A DNA stretch of 64,000 nucleotides from Palauibacter sp022826685 (GTDB lineage: Bacteria > Gemmatimonadota > Gemmatimonadetes > Palauibacterales > Palauibacteraceae). Of this stretch, positions 47,002 through 55,976 are shown in pieces. Numbering within the stretch: position 1 is the first letter of the stretch; the number at the start of each line of letters is the position of its first letter. The notes under the pieces are model-generated. The model was given only the letters and a program-made list of their open reading frames with translations, did not search any database and was not told where the DNA came from. The stretch lies in NCBI RefSeq assembly GCF_965221685.1, contig NZ_OZ244907.1; one strand, given 5' to 3'. A program made the translations under genes and the position numbers.

Positions 47002-48617
47002 GCGCGGCAGCCGTCCCGCTCTCCCGAGCCCTCTCGATTCCCGACGTCGTCGCCGTGGCGCGCGGGGGTGCGCAGGTCCCGGAACTCGACGGCGACGCGC
47101 GCGAGCGGGTGGAGGCGAGCCGGAACACGGTCGTGGAGGCGCTCGCCCGGCCCGGGGCCCGGATCTACGGGATCACCACCGGCTACGGGGCGCTCGCCGG
47201 CACTCGCATCGAGGCGGGTGACGCGGCACGGCTGTCGTGGAACCTGATCCTCAAATGCGCGACGGGGACGGGTCCGCCGCTGCCGGACGACTGGGTGCGG
47301 GCGATGCTGCTCGTGCGGGCGAACTCGCTTGCACTCGGCGCCTCGGGCGTGCGCCCGGTGATCATCGACACGCTCGTCCGGATGCTGAACCGGGGGGTCA
47401 CGCCGGTGGTGCCCGGCAAGGGTTCGCTCGGAGCGAGCGGCGACCTCGCCCCCCTCGCGCACATGGCGGCCGTCGCGACCCGCTCCCCCGGGTCGGATCC
47501 GGACGCCGGCGGAGGCGAGGATTCGTCGGCGTTCAGCGGTGAAGCGCGGTTCGAAGGGCGCCGCACGGACGGGGCGAGCGCGATGGCGGCGGCGGGAATC
47601 TCCCGCCCGGGCCTGCAGGCCAAGGAGGGGCTGGCGCTGACGAACGGGACGACGATGATGGTTGCGGGCGCCGCGCTGCAGCTCCACGACGCGCGACGCC
47701 TGCTCCTTCACGCGGAGCTGGCGGCGGCGCTGAGCTTCGAGGCGTTGCTGGCCCGTTCCGCGGCGCTGAACCCGGGGCTGCACGAGGCGAACAACCAGCC
47801 GGGGCAGATCGGAACCGCGGCGAGGCTTCGGTCGCTCCTCTCCGGGAGCGGGCTCGTCGATGCGGACGTCGACCGGGTGCAGGACGCCTACAGCCTGCGC
47901 TGCACACCTCAGGTCATCGGTCCGGTTCACGACATGGTCGGATTCCTGTGGGGGCGGGTGGAGGCCTCTCTCAATGCGGTGTCGGACAATCCTCTGGTCT
48001 TCCCCGCCGGGGGACGGGACCCGGGCGGGTTCGTCTCGGGCGGCAACTTCCACGGCGCGGGGCCGGCGCTGTGGCTCGACACCTTGGGGATCGCGCTCGC
48101 GGACGTGGCGAGCCTGTCGGACCGCCGGATGTTCCGCATGCTGACGCCGGAACTTTCAGCGGGGCTCCCCGCCATGCTCGTGGAATCTCCGGGGCTTCAC
48201 GGCGGCCTGATGTCGCTCCAGTACACGGGCGCGGCGCTCGTGTCCGACAACAAGACGCTCGCGCATCCGGACTCGGTCGACTCGATACCGACGAGCGCGA
48301 ACCAGGAGGACCACGTGAGCATGGGCGCCAACGCGGCGCGGCACGCGGGCGAGATCCTCGACAACACGCGCACGGTGCTCGCGATCGAGCTGCTCGGCGC
48401 CGCGCAGGCCGTCTACCTCCGTCCCGAGGGCCCGGATCGACTGGGCGCCGGCACGCGGGCCGTATACGAGGCCGTGCGGGAGTGCGTGCCCCCCGTCATC
48501 GAAGACCGCTCCCTGGCGAAGGATGTCGCGCGTCTGGAGGCGGAGATCGACGCCGGGACGCTGGAGCGGGCAGCCGCCGAGGCTCTGGGCGATCTCTGGC
48601 CTCCCGCACCGCTCTGA
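46998..48617 (+). CDS. hutH: Histidine ammonia-lyase
   Basis: HutH deaminates histidine to urocanate. The prosthetic MIO group forms from Ala-Ser-Gly in GSLGASGDLAPLAHMAAV; other motifs are YGITTGYGALAGTRI, AKEGLALTNGTTMM, QDAYSLRCTPQVIGP and SANQEDHVSMGANAARH. It has 539 residues, about 25 longer than usual because of a Gly/Ser/Asp-rich insert after the MIO loop (TRSPGSDPDAGGGEDSSAF). The ATG start shares ATGA with hemQ, and the end shares CTGA with the next gene. It is the first of four hut enzymes in order. Confidence 0.95.
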   Translation: MSAAAVPLSRALSIPDVVAVARGGAQVPELDGDARERVEASRNTVVEALARPGARIYGITTGYGALAGTRIEAGDAARLSWNLILKCATGTGPPLPDDWVRAMLLVRANSLALGASGVRPVIIDTLVRMLNRGVTPVVPGKGSLGASGDLAPLAHMAAVATRSPGSDPDAGGGEDSSAFSGEARFEGRRTDGASAMAAAGISRPGLQAKEGLALTNGTTMMVAGAALQLHDARRLLLHAELAAALSFEALLARSAALNPGLHEANNQPGQIGTAARLRSLLSGSGLVDADVDRVQDAYSLRCTPQVIGPVHDMVGFLWGRVEASLNAVSDNPLVFPAGGRDPGGFVSGGNFHGAGPALWLDTLGIALADVASLSDRRMFRMLTPELSAGLPAMLVESPGLHGGLMSLQYTGAALVSDNKTLAHPDSVDSIPTSANQEDHVSMGANAARHAGEILDNTRTVLAIELLGAAQAVYLRPEGPDRLGAGTRAVYEAVRECVPPVIEDRSLAKDVARLEAEIDAGTLERAAAEALGDLWPPAPL

Positions 48618-49534
48618 GCCCCGGGTGGCTCCTCTGCGAGCCCAACGTCAGCGAAGGGCGTGATCCTCGCAGGTTGGCCCGTTTCGCGGCCGCGGTCGGG
48701 GAGGCTCCCGGCGTCGAACTCCTCCATGAATCGGCCGACCCGGACCACCATCGCATGGTGCTCGCCTACCGGGGGCCCCCACCGGCCGTCGTCCAGGCGA
48801 CGACCGCGCTCGCGGCGGCCGTGTACGCGGAGGTGGATCTGCGACGGCACCGGGGCCGGCACCCCCGGATCGGCGCGCTGGATGTCGTTCCTTTCGTGCG
48901 CGGCCCAGGCTGTCCCGAGGCGGATGCGCTCGGGGCGTCCCGGTCCTTCGCCGAATGGGCGGCGGAGCGCTCGGTCCCCGTTTTCTTCTACGAACGGGCG
49001 GCGACGAACCCGGACCGGACTTCCCTTCCCGCGATCCGATCCGGCCAGTTCGAGGGTCTCGCGGAGAAGTTGTCGCACCCCGAGTGGAGGCCGGATCTCG
49101 GTCCGCCGGCACCCCATCGGTCGCTCGGCGCCGTCGTTGTCGGGGTGCGAGGGCCGCTCGTACGCTTCAACGTGAATTTCGATACGGAGGATCCCGGGCC
49201 GGCTCGGCGCATCGCGGCGGCGATCCGGGAGTCGGACGGCGGACTCCGGCACGTCCGGGCGCTCGGAATCCCGCTTCGGCGGCGAGGGTTGACGCAGGTG
49301 TCCATGAACCTGACCCGCTACGCGGTGACCGGGATCGATACGGTGTACGAGCGCGTCGCCCAGGGCGCGCGGGCGGAAGGCGTGGCGCTCGCGGGATGCG
49401 AGTTCATCGGTCCCGTGCCTGCCGAGGCCATCCGCGGGCTCGACCCTGCGCGACTGGACGCGGATCTCGCGCCGGAACAGATATTGGAGCTGCCGGGGAC
49501 CCGAGACGGCGAAGGAGGAGGAGGAGAGGCATGA
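48614..49534 (+). CDS. ftcD: Glutamate formimidoyltransferase, probable CTG start
   Basis: This enzyme moves the formimino group of formiminoglutamate to tetrahydrofolate, closing the histidine route. The N-terminal signature LLCEPNVSEGRDPRRL, then ESADPDHHRMVLAY, RHRGRHPRIGALDVVPF and FNVNFDTEDPGPARRIA identify the FTCD N-terminal family. Only the transferase domain is present (306 residues); the cyclodeaminase half is absent. No ATG, GTG or TTG occurs in frame between the hutH stop and the signature; the first is a TTG after it. A CTG sharing CTGA with hutH gives full coverage. The end shares ATGA with hutU. Confidence 0.9.
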   Translation: MSPGWLLCEPNVSEGRDPRRLARFAAAVGEAPGVELLHESADPDHHRMVLAYRGPPPAVVQATTALAAAVYAEVDLRRHRGRHPRIGALDVVPFVRGPGCPEADALGASRSFAEWAAERSVPVFFYERAATNPDRTSLPAIRSGQFEGLAEKLSHPEWRPDLGPPAPHRSLGAVVVGVRGPLVRFNVNFDTEDPGPARRIAAAIRESDGGLRHVRALGIPLRRRGLTQVSMNLTRYAVTGIDTVYERVAQGARAEGVALAGCEFIGPVPAEAIRGLDPARLDADLAPEQILELPGTRDGEGGGGEA

Positions 49535-51189
49535 AACCGGCCGGACCGATCCGGGCGCCGAGGGGAACGACGCTCTCCTGCAAGGGATGGCACCAGGAAG
49601 CGGCCCTCCGCATGCTGATGAACAACCTCGACCCGGACGTGGCAGAACGTCCCGGGGACCTCGTCGTGTACGGGGGCGCGGGCAAGGCGGCGCGCAATTG
49701 GGCCGCGTACGCGAAGATCGTGGAGACGCTGCGCCGGCTCGAGAACGACGAGACCCTTCTCGTCCAGAGCGGGAAGCCGGTCGGCGTGTTCCGCACCCAC
49801 GACGAGGCGCCGCGCGTCCTCATCGCGAACGCCCATCTCGTCCCCCGCTGGGGCGATATCGACGAGTTCCGGCGTCTCGATGCGCTGGGGCTCACGATGT
49901 ACGGACAGATGACCGCGGGCTCGTGGATCTACATCGGCACCCAGGGGATCCTCCAGGGGACGTACGAGACGTTCGCGGAGCTCGCGCGGCAGCACTTCGG
50001 GGGCTCCCTCGCGGGGCGGCTCGTGGTCACCGCCGGACTGGGCGGGATGGGGGGCGCCCAGCCGCTCGCCGCGACGATGAACGGGGCGGCCTTCCTGGGC
50101 GTCGAGGTGCGGGAGGATCGGATTCGCCGCCGCCTGGACACTGGCTACTGCGATCGGATGGCGACGGATCTCGACGAGGCGCTGGAGTTGCTCTCCGCCG
50201 CCGTGGACCGGCGGGAGGCGCTTTCCGTCGCCCTGCTCGGGAACATCGCCGAAGTCCTGCCCGCGCTCGTGGAGCGCGGCGTCGTGCCGGATGTGCTCAC
50301 GGATCAGACGTCGGCGCACGACCTCCAGCTCGGCTACATCCCCGCGGGCCTGTCCGTGGAAGAGGCCGAGGCGTTGAGCCTCTCCGACCCGGACGCCTAC
50401 GTCGAGCGTGTCCTCGATTCGATGGTGGCGCACGTGTCCGCCATGCTCGCGCTCAAGGCGAGAGGGGCGATCGCGTTCGACTACGGGAACAACCTCCGAG
50501 GCCAGGTCGCCGACCTGCGCGGGATGGCCGAGGCCTTCGACATTCCGGGCTTCGTGCCGGCCTTCATTCGACCCCTCTTCTGCCGCGGCGCCGGACCCTT
50601 CCGCTGGGCCGCCCTCTCCGGCGACCCCGGGGATATCGCGGCGACGGACGCCGCCGTCCTCGAGACCTTCCCCGAGAAGGAGGCGCTGGGCCGCTGGATC
50701 CGCCAGGCGCGCGAGCGCGTGCATTTCCAGGGTCTCCCCTCGCGGATCTGCTGGCTCGAATACGGCGAGAGGGCGGAGATGGGCGAGCGCTTCAACTGGC
50801 TCGTGAAGACGGGACGGGTGCAGGCGCCCATCGTCATCGGACGCGACCACCTCGACACCGGCTCCGTGGCCTCGCCGAATCGGGAGACGGAAGGCATGAG
50901 GGACGGCTCCGATGCGATCGCAGACTGGCCGCTCCTGAATGCGATGCTCAACACCGCCTGCGGGGCGAGCTGGGTCTCGATCCACAACGGGGGCGGCGTG
51001 GGCGTCGGATATTCCACGCACGCGGGCATGGTGTGCGTCGCCGACGGAACGACGTCCGGCAGCCGCCGGCTCGAGCGGGTGCTCACGGCGGATCCGGGGA
51101 CCGGGGTCATGCGACACGCGGACGCGGGGTATCCGGAGGCGATCCGCACCGCCCGCGAGCGCGGGGTGGACCTCCCGATGCTCGAGTAG
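49531..51189 (+). CDS. hutU: Urocanate hydratase
   Basis: Urocanase adds water to urocanate to give imidazolone propionate, using tightly bound NAD. Landmarks: RGTTLSCKGWHQEAALRMLM at the N-terminus, VVYGGAGKAARNWAAY, TAGLGGMGGAQPLAATMNG (NAD-binding Gly-rich loop), DQTSAHDLQLGYIP, and near the end WVSIHNGGGVGVGYSTHAG. The active-site region LFCRGAGPFRWAALSG carries the conserved Cys. It has 552 residues, starting with ATG after GGAGGAGGAGAGG. Confidence 0.95.
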   Translation: MKPAGPIRAPRGTTLSCKGWHQEAALRMLMNNLDPDVAERPGDLVVYGGAGKAARNWAAYAKIVETLRRLENDETLLVQSGKPVGVFRTHDEAPRVLIANAHLVPRWGDIDEFRRLDALGLTMYGQMTAGSWIYIGTQGILQGTYETFAELARQHFGGSLAGRLVVTAGLGGMGGAQPLAATMNGAAFLGVEVREDRIRRRLDTGYCDRMATDLDEALELLSAAVDRREALSVALLGNIAEVLPALVERGVVPDVLTDQTSAHDLQLGYIPAGLSVEEAEALSLSDPDAYVERVLDSMVAHVSAMLALKARGAIAFDYGNNLRGQVADLRGMAEAFDIPGFVPAFIRPLFCRGAGPFRWAALSGDPGDIAATDAAVLETFPEKEALGRWIRQARERVHFQGLPSRICWLEYGERAEMGERFNWLVKTGRVQAPIVIGRDHLDTGSVASPNRETEGMRDGSDAIADWPLLNAMLNTACGASWVSIHNGGGVGVGYSTHAGMVCVADGTTSGSRRLERVLTADPGTGVMRHADAGYPEAIRTARERGVDLPMLE

Positions 51190-51205
51190 CCGCCGGCCCT
51201 CCGAC

Positions 51206-52441
51206 ATGCCGCGCCTCGAGAACATCGGCTGTCTCGCCACCTGCGCGAACGCTTCCGGCCAGGACGCCATCGGGCTCATCCGGGGCGCCGCGCTCGTGTG
51301 GCGGGATGGGATCGTCCGCTGGGCCGGGCCCGCCGGGGCGCTGCCGGCCGAGTACGAGGCGGAGCCTGCCTGGAACGCCGGCGGAGGGCTCGTCATCCCC
51401 GGACTCGTGGACGCACACACGCACCTCGCCTTCGGCGGTTGGCGGGCAGGGGAGTTCTCCGACCGCATCCGGGGGCGCGACTATCTGGAGATCGCCGCGG
51501 CCGGAGGCGGAATCAAATCCACGGTGCGAGCCACCCGCGCTCTGGACGAGGAGGCGCTTCTCGCGCGGGCGCGCGAATTCCTGTCCGGAATGGTCTCCCT
51601 CGGGATCACGACGGTCGAGGCGAAGAGCGGGTACGGGCTGGACCTCGAGACGGAACTCCGGCTCCTGCGGGTCTACCGGCGCCTCGACGAGATAGGACCG
51701 GCGCGGATCGTCTCAACGTGCCTCGCCGCGCACCTCGTCCCTTCGGAGTGGGCCACGGACCGGGCGGGCTACGTGAAGCTCGTCACGGAGCGGATCCTGC
51801 CCGCCGTGGCGGAGGAGGGGTTGGCCGAGTTCTGCGATGTGTTCGTCGAGGACTCGGCCTTCTCGGCCGACGAGGCGCGGCGGATCTGTGAGCGGGGATC
51901 CGAACTGGGGTTACGGCCCAAGCTCCACGTGGATCAGCTCACCTGCGGCGGCGGGGCCGAACTCGCGGCGTCTCTCGGGGCCGTGTCGGCGGACCACCTC
52001 GAGTACGTGTCGAAAGCCGGGATCGAGGCGCTCGCGGCGGCGGGCGTCGTCGGGGTCACCCTTCCCCTCGCCACCCTCTACCTGAACCAGACGCCACCCC
52101 CTGCCCGGGCGCTCATCGACGGAGGGGTCGCGGTGGCGGTGGCGAGCGATTTCAACCCCGGCACGGCCCCCTCCTACCACCTACCCTTCGCCATGACGCT
52201 GGCGTGCGCGCGACAGCGGATGACGCCCGCCGAAGTGCTCAAGGGCGCGACGCGCTACGCGGCCCGGGCCCTCGGCCGCGAAGGCGAGGTGGGATCGCTG
52301 GAGCCGGGAGCCGCCGCGGACTTCGCGATTATCGACGCCCCGGACGTGGAACACTGGCTCTACCACCTGCGGCCCAACGCCTGCGTCGCGACCATGATCG
52401 GCGGCGAAGTCCACCACGGCCGCGCTGGCGACCCACGGTAG
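51206..52441 (+). CDS. hutI: Imidazolonepropionase
   Basis: HutI is an amidohydrolase that opens 4-imidazolone-5-propionate to formiminoglutamate. Zinc site VIPGLVDAHTHLAFGGWRAG, the substrate-binding FSDRIRGRDYLEIAAAGGGI and TTVEAKSGYGLDLETELRLL, LHVDQLTCGGGAELAA, and ASDFNPGTAPSYHLPFAMTL all match. It has 411 residues, starting with ATG 16 bases after hutU. The set hutH-ftcD-hutU-hutI converts histidine to glutamate with transfer of the one-carbon unit to folate; no HutC repressor or transporter is adjacent. Confidence 0.95.
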   Translation: MPRLENIGCLATCANASGQDAIGLIRGAALVWRDGIVRWAGPAGALPAEYEAEPAWNAGGGLVIPGLVDAHTHLAFGGWRAGEFSDRIRGRDYLEIAAAGGGIKSTVRATRALDEEALLARAREFLSGMVSLGITTVEAKSGYGLDLETELRLLRVYRRLDEIGPARIVSTCLAAHLVPSEWATDRAGYVKLVTERILPAVAEEGLAEFCDVFVEDSAFSADEARRICERGSELGLRPKLHVDQLTCGGGAELAASLGAVSADHLEYVSKAGIEALAAAGVVGVTLPLATLYLNQTPPPARALIDGGVAVAVASDFNPGTAPSYHLPFAMTLACARQRMTPAEVLKGATRYAARALGREGEVGSLEPGAAADFAIIDAPDVEHWLYHLRPNACVATMIGGEVHHGRAGDPR

Positions 52442-52467
52442 CGGAACACCACGAGCGGACTCCGGGA

Positions 52468-53052
52468 TTAGAACCGAAGACGCCCGCCGATGTATACCCC
52501 CGGAGGCAGCCCGCGACCGTCAGGCCCGGCATCCACGACGAAACGCAGAGATGGCTCCAGCGGTGTCGCGACCGGAATCGGCTCCCAGCGCTCGCCCCTG
52601 ACTCCCGCGCCCGCAACGAGTCCAACAACGCCGCCAAGCGCACCAAGTACGACCGCCCCGATCGCGGTTGCCCCCGAGCAACCAAACGCCATCGGCATGT
52701 ACGGTTCCGTCCGGTCGCACGCGTCCGAAGTCGAGGTCGCTGCGAGCCCAATGGCCACGCCTGCGCCGAACCCGATCGCGAGGCCTTCCCCCGCGTAACT
52801 CCGGGTCCCGACGCTTCGTTCGATCAGTTCGATCTCATCGACGGAGAGGCGGCGTGATTCGCCGTCATCAACGTCGATGGAGATTCCGGCCCCATCCATG
52901 CCCAGAAGTTCACCGGTCAGACGGTCGTCCGAGACCGTGACGCGAACCCTTTCCCCGGGGCTCTGGGCATGGGCCGTGGCGTGAAACACACCGCCGTCGA
53001 CCAACAGGAAGCCGGAAACCCAACAGCATCCCAGAAACACCAAGCGGGTCAT
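52468..53052 (-). CDS. Exported protein with glycine-rich membrane segment, unknown function
   Basis: This encodes 194 residues with an ATG start and a signal peptide (hydrophobic stretch 4-20, cleavage near ATAHAQ). A small beta-barrel-like region follows (RVRVTVSDDRLTGELLGMDG, then SISIDVDD-type GAGISIDVDDGESRRLSVDE), similar to the short SH3/LSm-like motifs seen in exported Gemmatimonadota proteins. Two Gly/Ala-rich hydrophobic segments come next (EGLAIGFGAGVAIGLAATST and AIGAVVLGALGGVVGLVAGA), glycine-zipper-like. The end is basic with strand character (YIGGRLRF), suggesting outer-membrane association. It is convergent with hutI (26-base gap). Confidence 0.65.
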   Translation of the reverse strand: MTRLVFLGCCWVSGFLLVDGGVFHATAHAQSPGERVRVTVSDDRLTGELLGMDGAGISIDVDDGESRRLSVDEIELIERSVGTRSYAGEGLAIGFGAGVAIGLAATSTSDACDRTEPYMPMAFGCSGATAIGAVVLGALGGVVGLVAGAGVRGERWEPIPVATPLEPSLRFVVDAGPDGRGLPPGVYIGGRLRF

Positions 53053-53070
53053 TCGGCCTCCGTTCGCGCC

Positions 53071-53616
53071 CTACCTGGCATCGACCTGTCCCGCTAGGAG
53101 TTCGACCTCGTGCGATCCGCCGGCCCAGCGGCCGGCGACAGTCGCCGTGACGACGTAGGTGTCCGGCCGAAACTCCATCCCGATCCAGTCTGCCAACGGG
53201 AACGGGGGTACGCGCGAGAGCGTCAGCGTTTCGCCGGGGGGCAACGTGAGCAAGAACACGACCTGCGGGCACAGGAACAGGCCGAGCGCTACTTCCGGGC
53301 TGCCCGGGTAGTGGATCCACGCGTCGGCTCCCCTCGCGTAGACGACCGGCCGCACAAAACACGGTGTGCCGGCCGTAAACTCGATCGCCTGGTTCGTTCG
53401 GTTCCTGGCGTCGACGCTCACCGCGACGTGCGGCGTGGGACCTGCCGACGTCACGTCGAGCCGCGCCCGCACTTCCAGCCCATCGATCAGGACGAACTCG
53501 GGCACATCGAGATCCATGACGTCGGGAGGCTCCGGTTCTACCGGACCGCCACACCCCGCCGCCAGGCTGATTCCCACCAGGTACGTCGCCAGCGGGCCCA
53601 TTCCGATCCCACGCAA
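53071..53616 (-). CDS. Lipoprotein with BsuPI-like immunoglobulin fold
   Basis: About 181 residues from a TTG at 53616 (GGAGGA seven bases upstream); an ATG at 53601 is the alternative. The lipobox ISLAAGC is excellent, followed by a Pro/Glu linker (GGPVEPEPPDV). The body is a beta sandwich: LEVRARLDVTSAGPTPHVAV, SVDARNRTNQAIEFTAGTPC, then FLLTLPPGETLTLSRVPPFP and DTYVVTATVAGRW. This order resembles the BsuPI/intracellular-proteinase-inhibitor domain found in many Gemmatimonadota lipoproteins. Inhibitor activity is unproven. Confidence 0.65.
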   Translation of the reverse strand: MRGIGMGPLATYLVGISLAAGCGGPVEPEPPDVMDLDVPEFVLIDGLEVRARLDVTSAGPTPHVAVSVDARNRTNQAIEFTAGTPCFVRPVVYARGADAWIHYPGSPEVALGLFLCPQVVFLLTLPPGETLTLSRVPPFPLADWIGMEFRPDTYVVTATVAGRWAGGSHEVELLAGQVDAR

Positions 53617-53642
53617 CGTGCGCTCCTCCAAGGTTGACTCCC

Positions 53643-55943
53643 TCAGCTTGCGCCGTCCAGTTCGGCCAGCTTCGCGCGCGCGTCGCGGGCGGGTTCGAAC
53701 GAAGCGTCGGCGGGTTCCCACGCCGTCAGCGCGCTCCGCACATGCTCTCGAGCACCGTCGGCATCGCTGCGCGCCTCCGCGACGAGGGCCATCTCCATGT
53801 GCGCATATGGGTCTGCCGGCGTCCGCCGCAGGGCCTCGCGCAGTTCGGCTTCGGCCAGGTCCAGCCGGCCCGCTCTCCTGAGGGCGCCCCCCGTCTCGCG
53901 GTGGAGATTCCGCCCCGGGTCCATCGCCATCGCCTCACGGAAGTGCTCGACCGCGGAGTCGTAGTCGCCTTCGAGTTCGTCGATCCGCCCGAGGTCGGCC
54001 GTCAGGAGGGGCCGCTGGACGCCGAAGTCGTTCGCCTCCATCGCGTCGATGGCCGCGTCGTACGCGACGCGCGCTGCGCCGCCATCCCCTGCCCCGAGCG
54101 CGAGGCGAATCCGCCAGAGCGGTACCTGGAAGTCGGCCAGGGCGGGTGGCAACTGCGACTGCAGGGAGTCGAGCAGGAGGGTGGCGTGCCGGTCGCGGCC
54201 CGCCTCGAGGTACAGGTCGATGTCGGAGAACCGGTCCTGCGCGATCTCGACCGGCGCCAATATCAGGGAGACCTCCTCCAGCCATGCGTCCGTCGTCTCG
54301 ATGGCCTCGGCGACCTGCCCCCGGAATCTGTAGTACGCCTTCAGGCCATCGAGCGCGTCGGCCCTCTGTTGCGGCGTGTCCGCCAGCCCCAGGGCCTGCT
54401 CGTAGCCCCTCCGCGCCTCGTCGAAACGGCCCACATTGAGGTCGAGCGACGCGAGCTCGAGAGCCAGGTCCGGCAGCGTCGGCGCGATGATCATTGCGCG
54501 GCCGAGATGTTCGCGCGCCCTGTCGTGCTCCCCGCGCCGCCGGTCGATGCGGGCCATAGCCACGTGGCCCGTGTGGTCGTCGGGGAACTGTTCCACGTAT
54601 CGCCCGAGCGCGCTTAATGCGAGTTCGTACTGTCCGAGCCTCCTGTGGGCATCGGCCATATCCATGAGGAGGGAGTGCTCGTCGGGATTCAGCCGGTACA
54701 GCGTGCCGAGCGTCTCCAGGAGTCCCTCCCAGTCCCCTCTGAGGGTCTGCACGAGGCTGTAGTAGTCGAGCGCCGCCGTGTCCTCGGGATAAAGGTCGAC
54801 CCACATCTCGATCACGGCCCAGGCCCTGTCCGCCTGTTGCGTGATGAAGTAGTAGTCGGACTTCACCATGAAACCGGCGCGTTCCGGGAGACGGTAGGCG
54901 TTGTCCACCGCCATCGAGATCGGGCCGATGGCTGCCTCTGGCTGATTCGCGGCGAGGAGCAGCAGGGCAAGTTCGTACTGTGCGAGCGCGAAGGTCGGGT
55001 CCAGCGTCGTGGCCACGTCGAACTGTTCGATCGCCCTGTCGAGATCCAGGGTGGGGAGGAAGAGTTGCTCGGATGCGCGGCCGAACGCCTCCCATGCCGC
55101 GTCGTTTTCGGTCAGGCGTTCACGGACAGGAAGGTTCTCGACCTCGGGGCGGTCGGGAATCCGCAGCGCCTGGGCGAGCGTGGCGGACATCTCGTCGATG
55201 AGCGCGAGGAAGTCCGGGCCCTCGTGTACGGTTTCGCTAAGCGGCGACCCGCGGCGCGCCTCGTGAACCGTCAACGTCACGCGATACCCGGCGCCCGTGC
55301 GATCGACCGCGCCCGCCACCATGAACGGTGCGTGGAAGTCCTGCGAAATCTGACGCCTGAGGGCCAGCGGCACGCCCCGCAGGGTCGGCAGCCCCAGCTC
55401 GAACAGACGGTGCGCGAACTGATTCGGAGGCACGGCTTCGAAGAAGTCGTCGGCGGAGAGATCCAGCGCGAGCCCGGTGGGCGCGGCGTACGCGAGCCAG
55501 ACCTCGTCCTCGCCGAGCCCGGGGCCCGCGTCGAACGGAAAGAGCGCCGCCCGCTTGCGAAACTCCGTCTTCGCCACGACCCGCTCGACGGTCTCCCCGT
55601 CTTCCGTTTCCACGGACACCGCCGTGGTCGCCGCCCCCAAGTCCCGGCCGCCGAAAAGAAGGAACAGGGCGATCGCGACCACAGCGAGGTTCGCCGGAAT
55701 CCCGACCTTCTCCGCCAGCGGTACATCGTCCCGCCCCCGCCGACCGTGGAACCACGCGAGCATGGCCACGGTCGGCAGGAGGAGGAGGAGGCCGGTCATG
55801 ACCACTCTCGTCCAGTGCGGAGAGAGGAGGAACTCGTCAACCAGGAAGCCGGTGAATTCGATGAGGGCCCACGACCCGCCCGCGTAGAGAGCGAGCACAT
55901 GGGGAACACGCCGTTCCATGAGTTCCCTGGCCAGGCCGGTCAC
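53643..55943 (-). CDS. Large membrane TPR protein with TolB/FlgO-like domain
   Basis: This encodes 766 residues, starting with GTG preceded by GGAGG at 8 bases. The N-terminal 105 residues hold three membrane helices (ALYAGGSWALIEFTGFLV, VVMTGLLLLLPTVAMLAWF, ANLAVVAIALFLLFGG). A periplasmic alpha/beta part follows (RAALFPFDAGPGLGEDEVWL), resembling the TolB/FlgO-like domain found ahead of TPR arrays in adenylate cyclase-like and kinase-like proteins. From about residue 270 to the end is a long TPR superhelix (over ten repeats). No kinase, cyclase or DNA-binding domain is fused. It sits 33 bases after the large lipoprotein gene, so the two may be cotranscribed. Confidence 0.75.
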   Translation of the reverse strand: MTGLARELMERRVPHVLALYAGGSWALIEFTGFLVDEFLLSPHWTRVVMTGLLLLLPTVAMLAWFHGRRGRDDVPLAEKVGIPANLAVVAIALFLLFGGRDLGAATTAVSVETEDGETVERVVAKTEFRKRAALFPFDAGPGLGEDEVWLAYAAPTGLALDLSADDFFEAVPPNQFAHRLFELGLPTLRGVPLALRRQISQDFHAPFMVAGAVDRTGAGYRVTLTVHEARRGSPLSETVHEGPDFLALIDEMSATLAQALRIPDRPEVENLPVRERLTENDAAWEAFGRASEQLFLPTLDLDRAIEQFDVATTLDPTFALAQYELALLLLAANQPEAAIGPISMAVDNAYRLPERAGFMVKSDYYFITQQADRAWAVIEMWVDLYPEDTAALDYYSLVQTLRGDWEGLLETLGTLYRLNPDEHSLLMDMADAHRRLGQYELALSALGRYVEQFPDDHTGHVAMARIDRRRGEHDRAREHLGRAMIIAPTLPDLALELASLDLNVGRFDEARRGYEQALGLADTPQQRADALDGLKAYYRFRGQVAEAIETTDAWLEEVSLILAPVEIAQDRFSDIDLYLEAGRDRHATLLLDSLQSQLPPALADFQVPLWRIRLALGAGDGGAARVAYDAAIDAMEANDFGVQRPLLTADLGRIDELEGDYDSAVEHFREAMAMDPGRNLHRETGGALRRAGRLDLAEAELREALRRTPADPYAHMEMALVAEARSDADGAREHVRSALTAWEPADASFEPARDARAKLAELDGAS

Positions 55944-55976
55944 CGCCTCAGCCTCCGCTCGCCGGACTCCGCCGCA

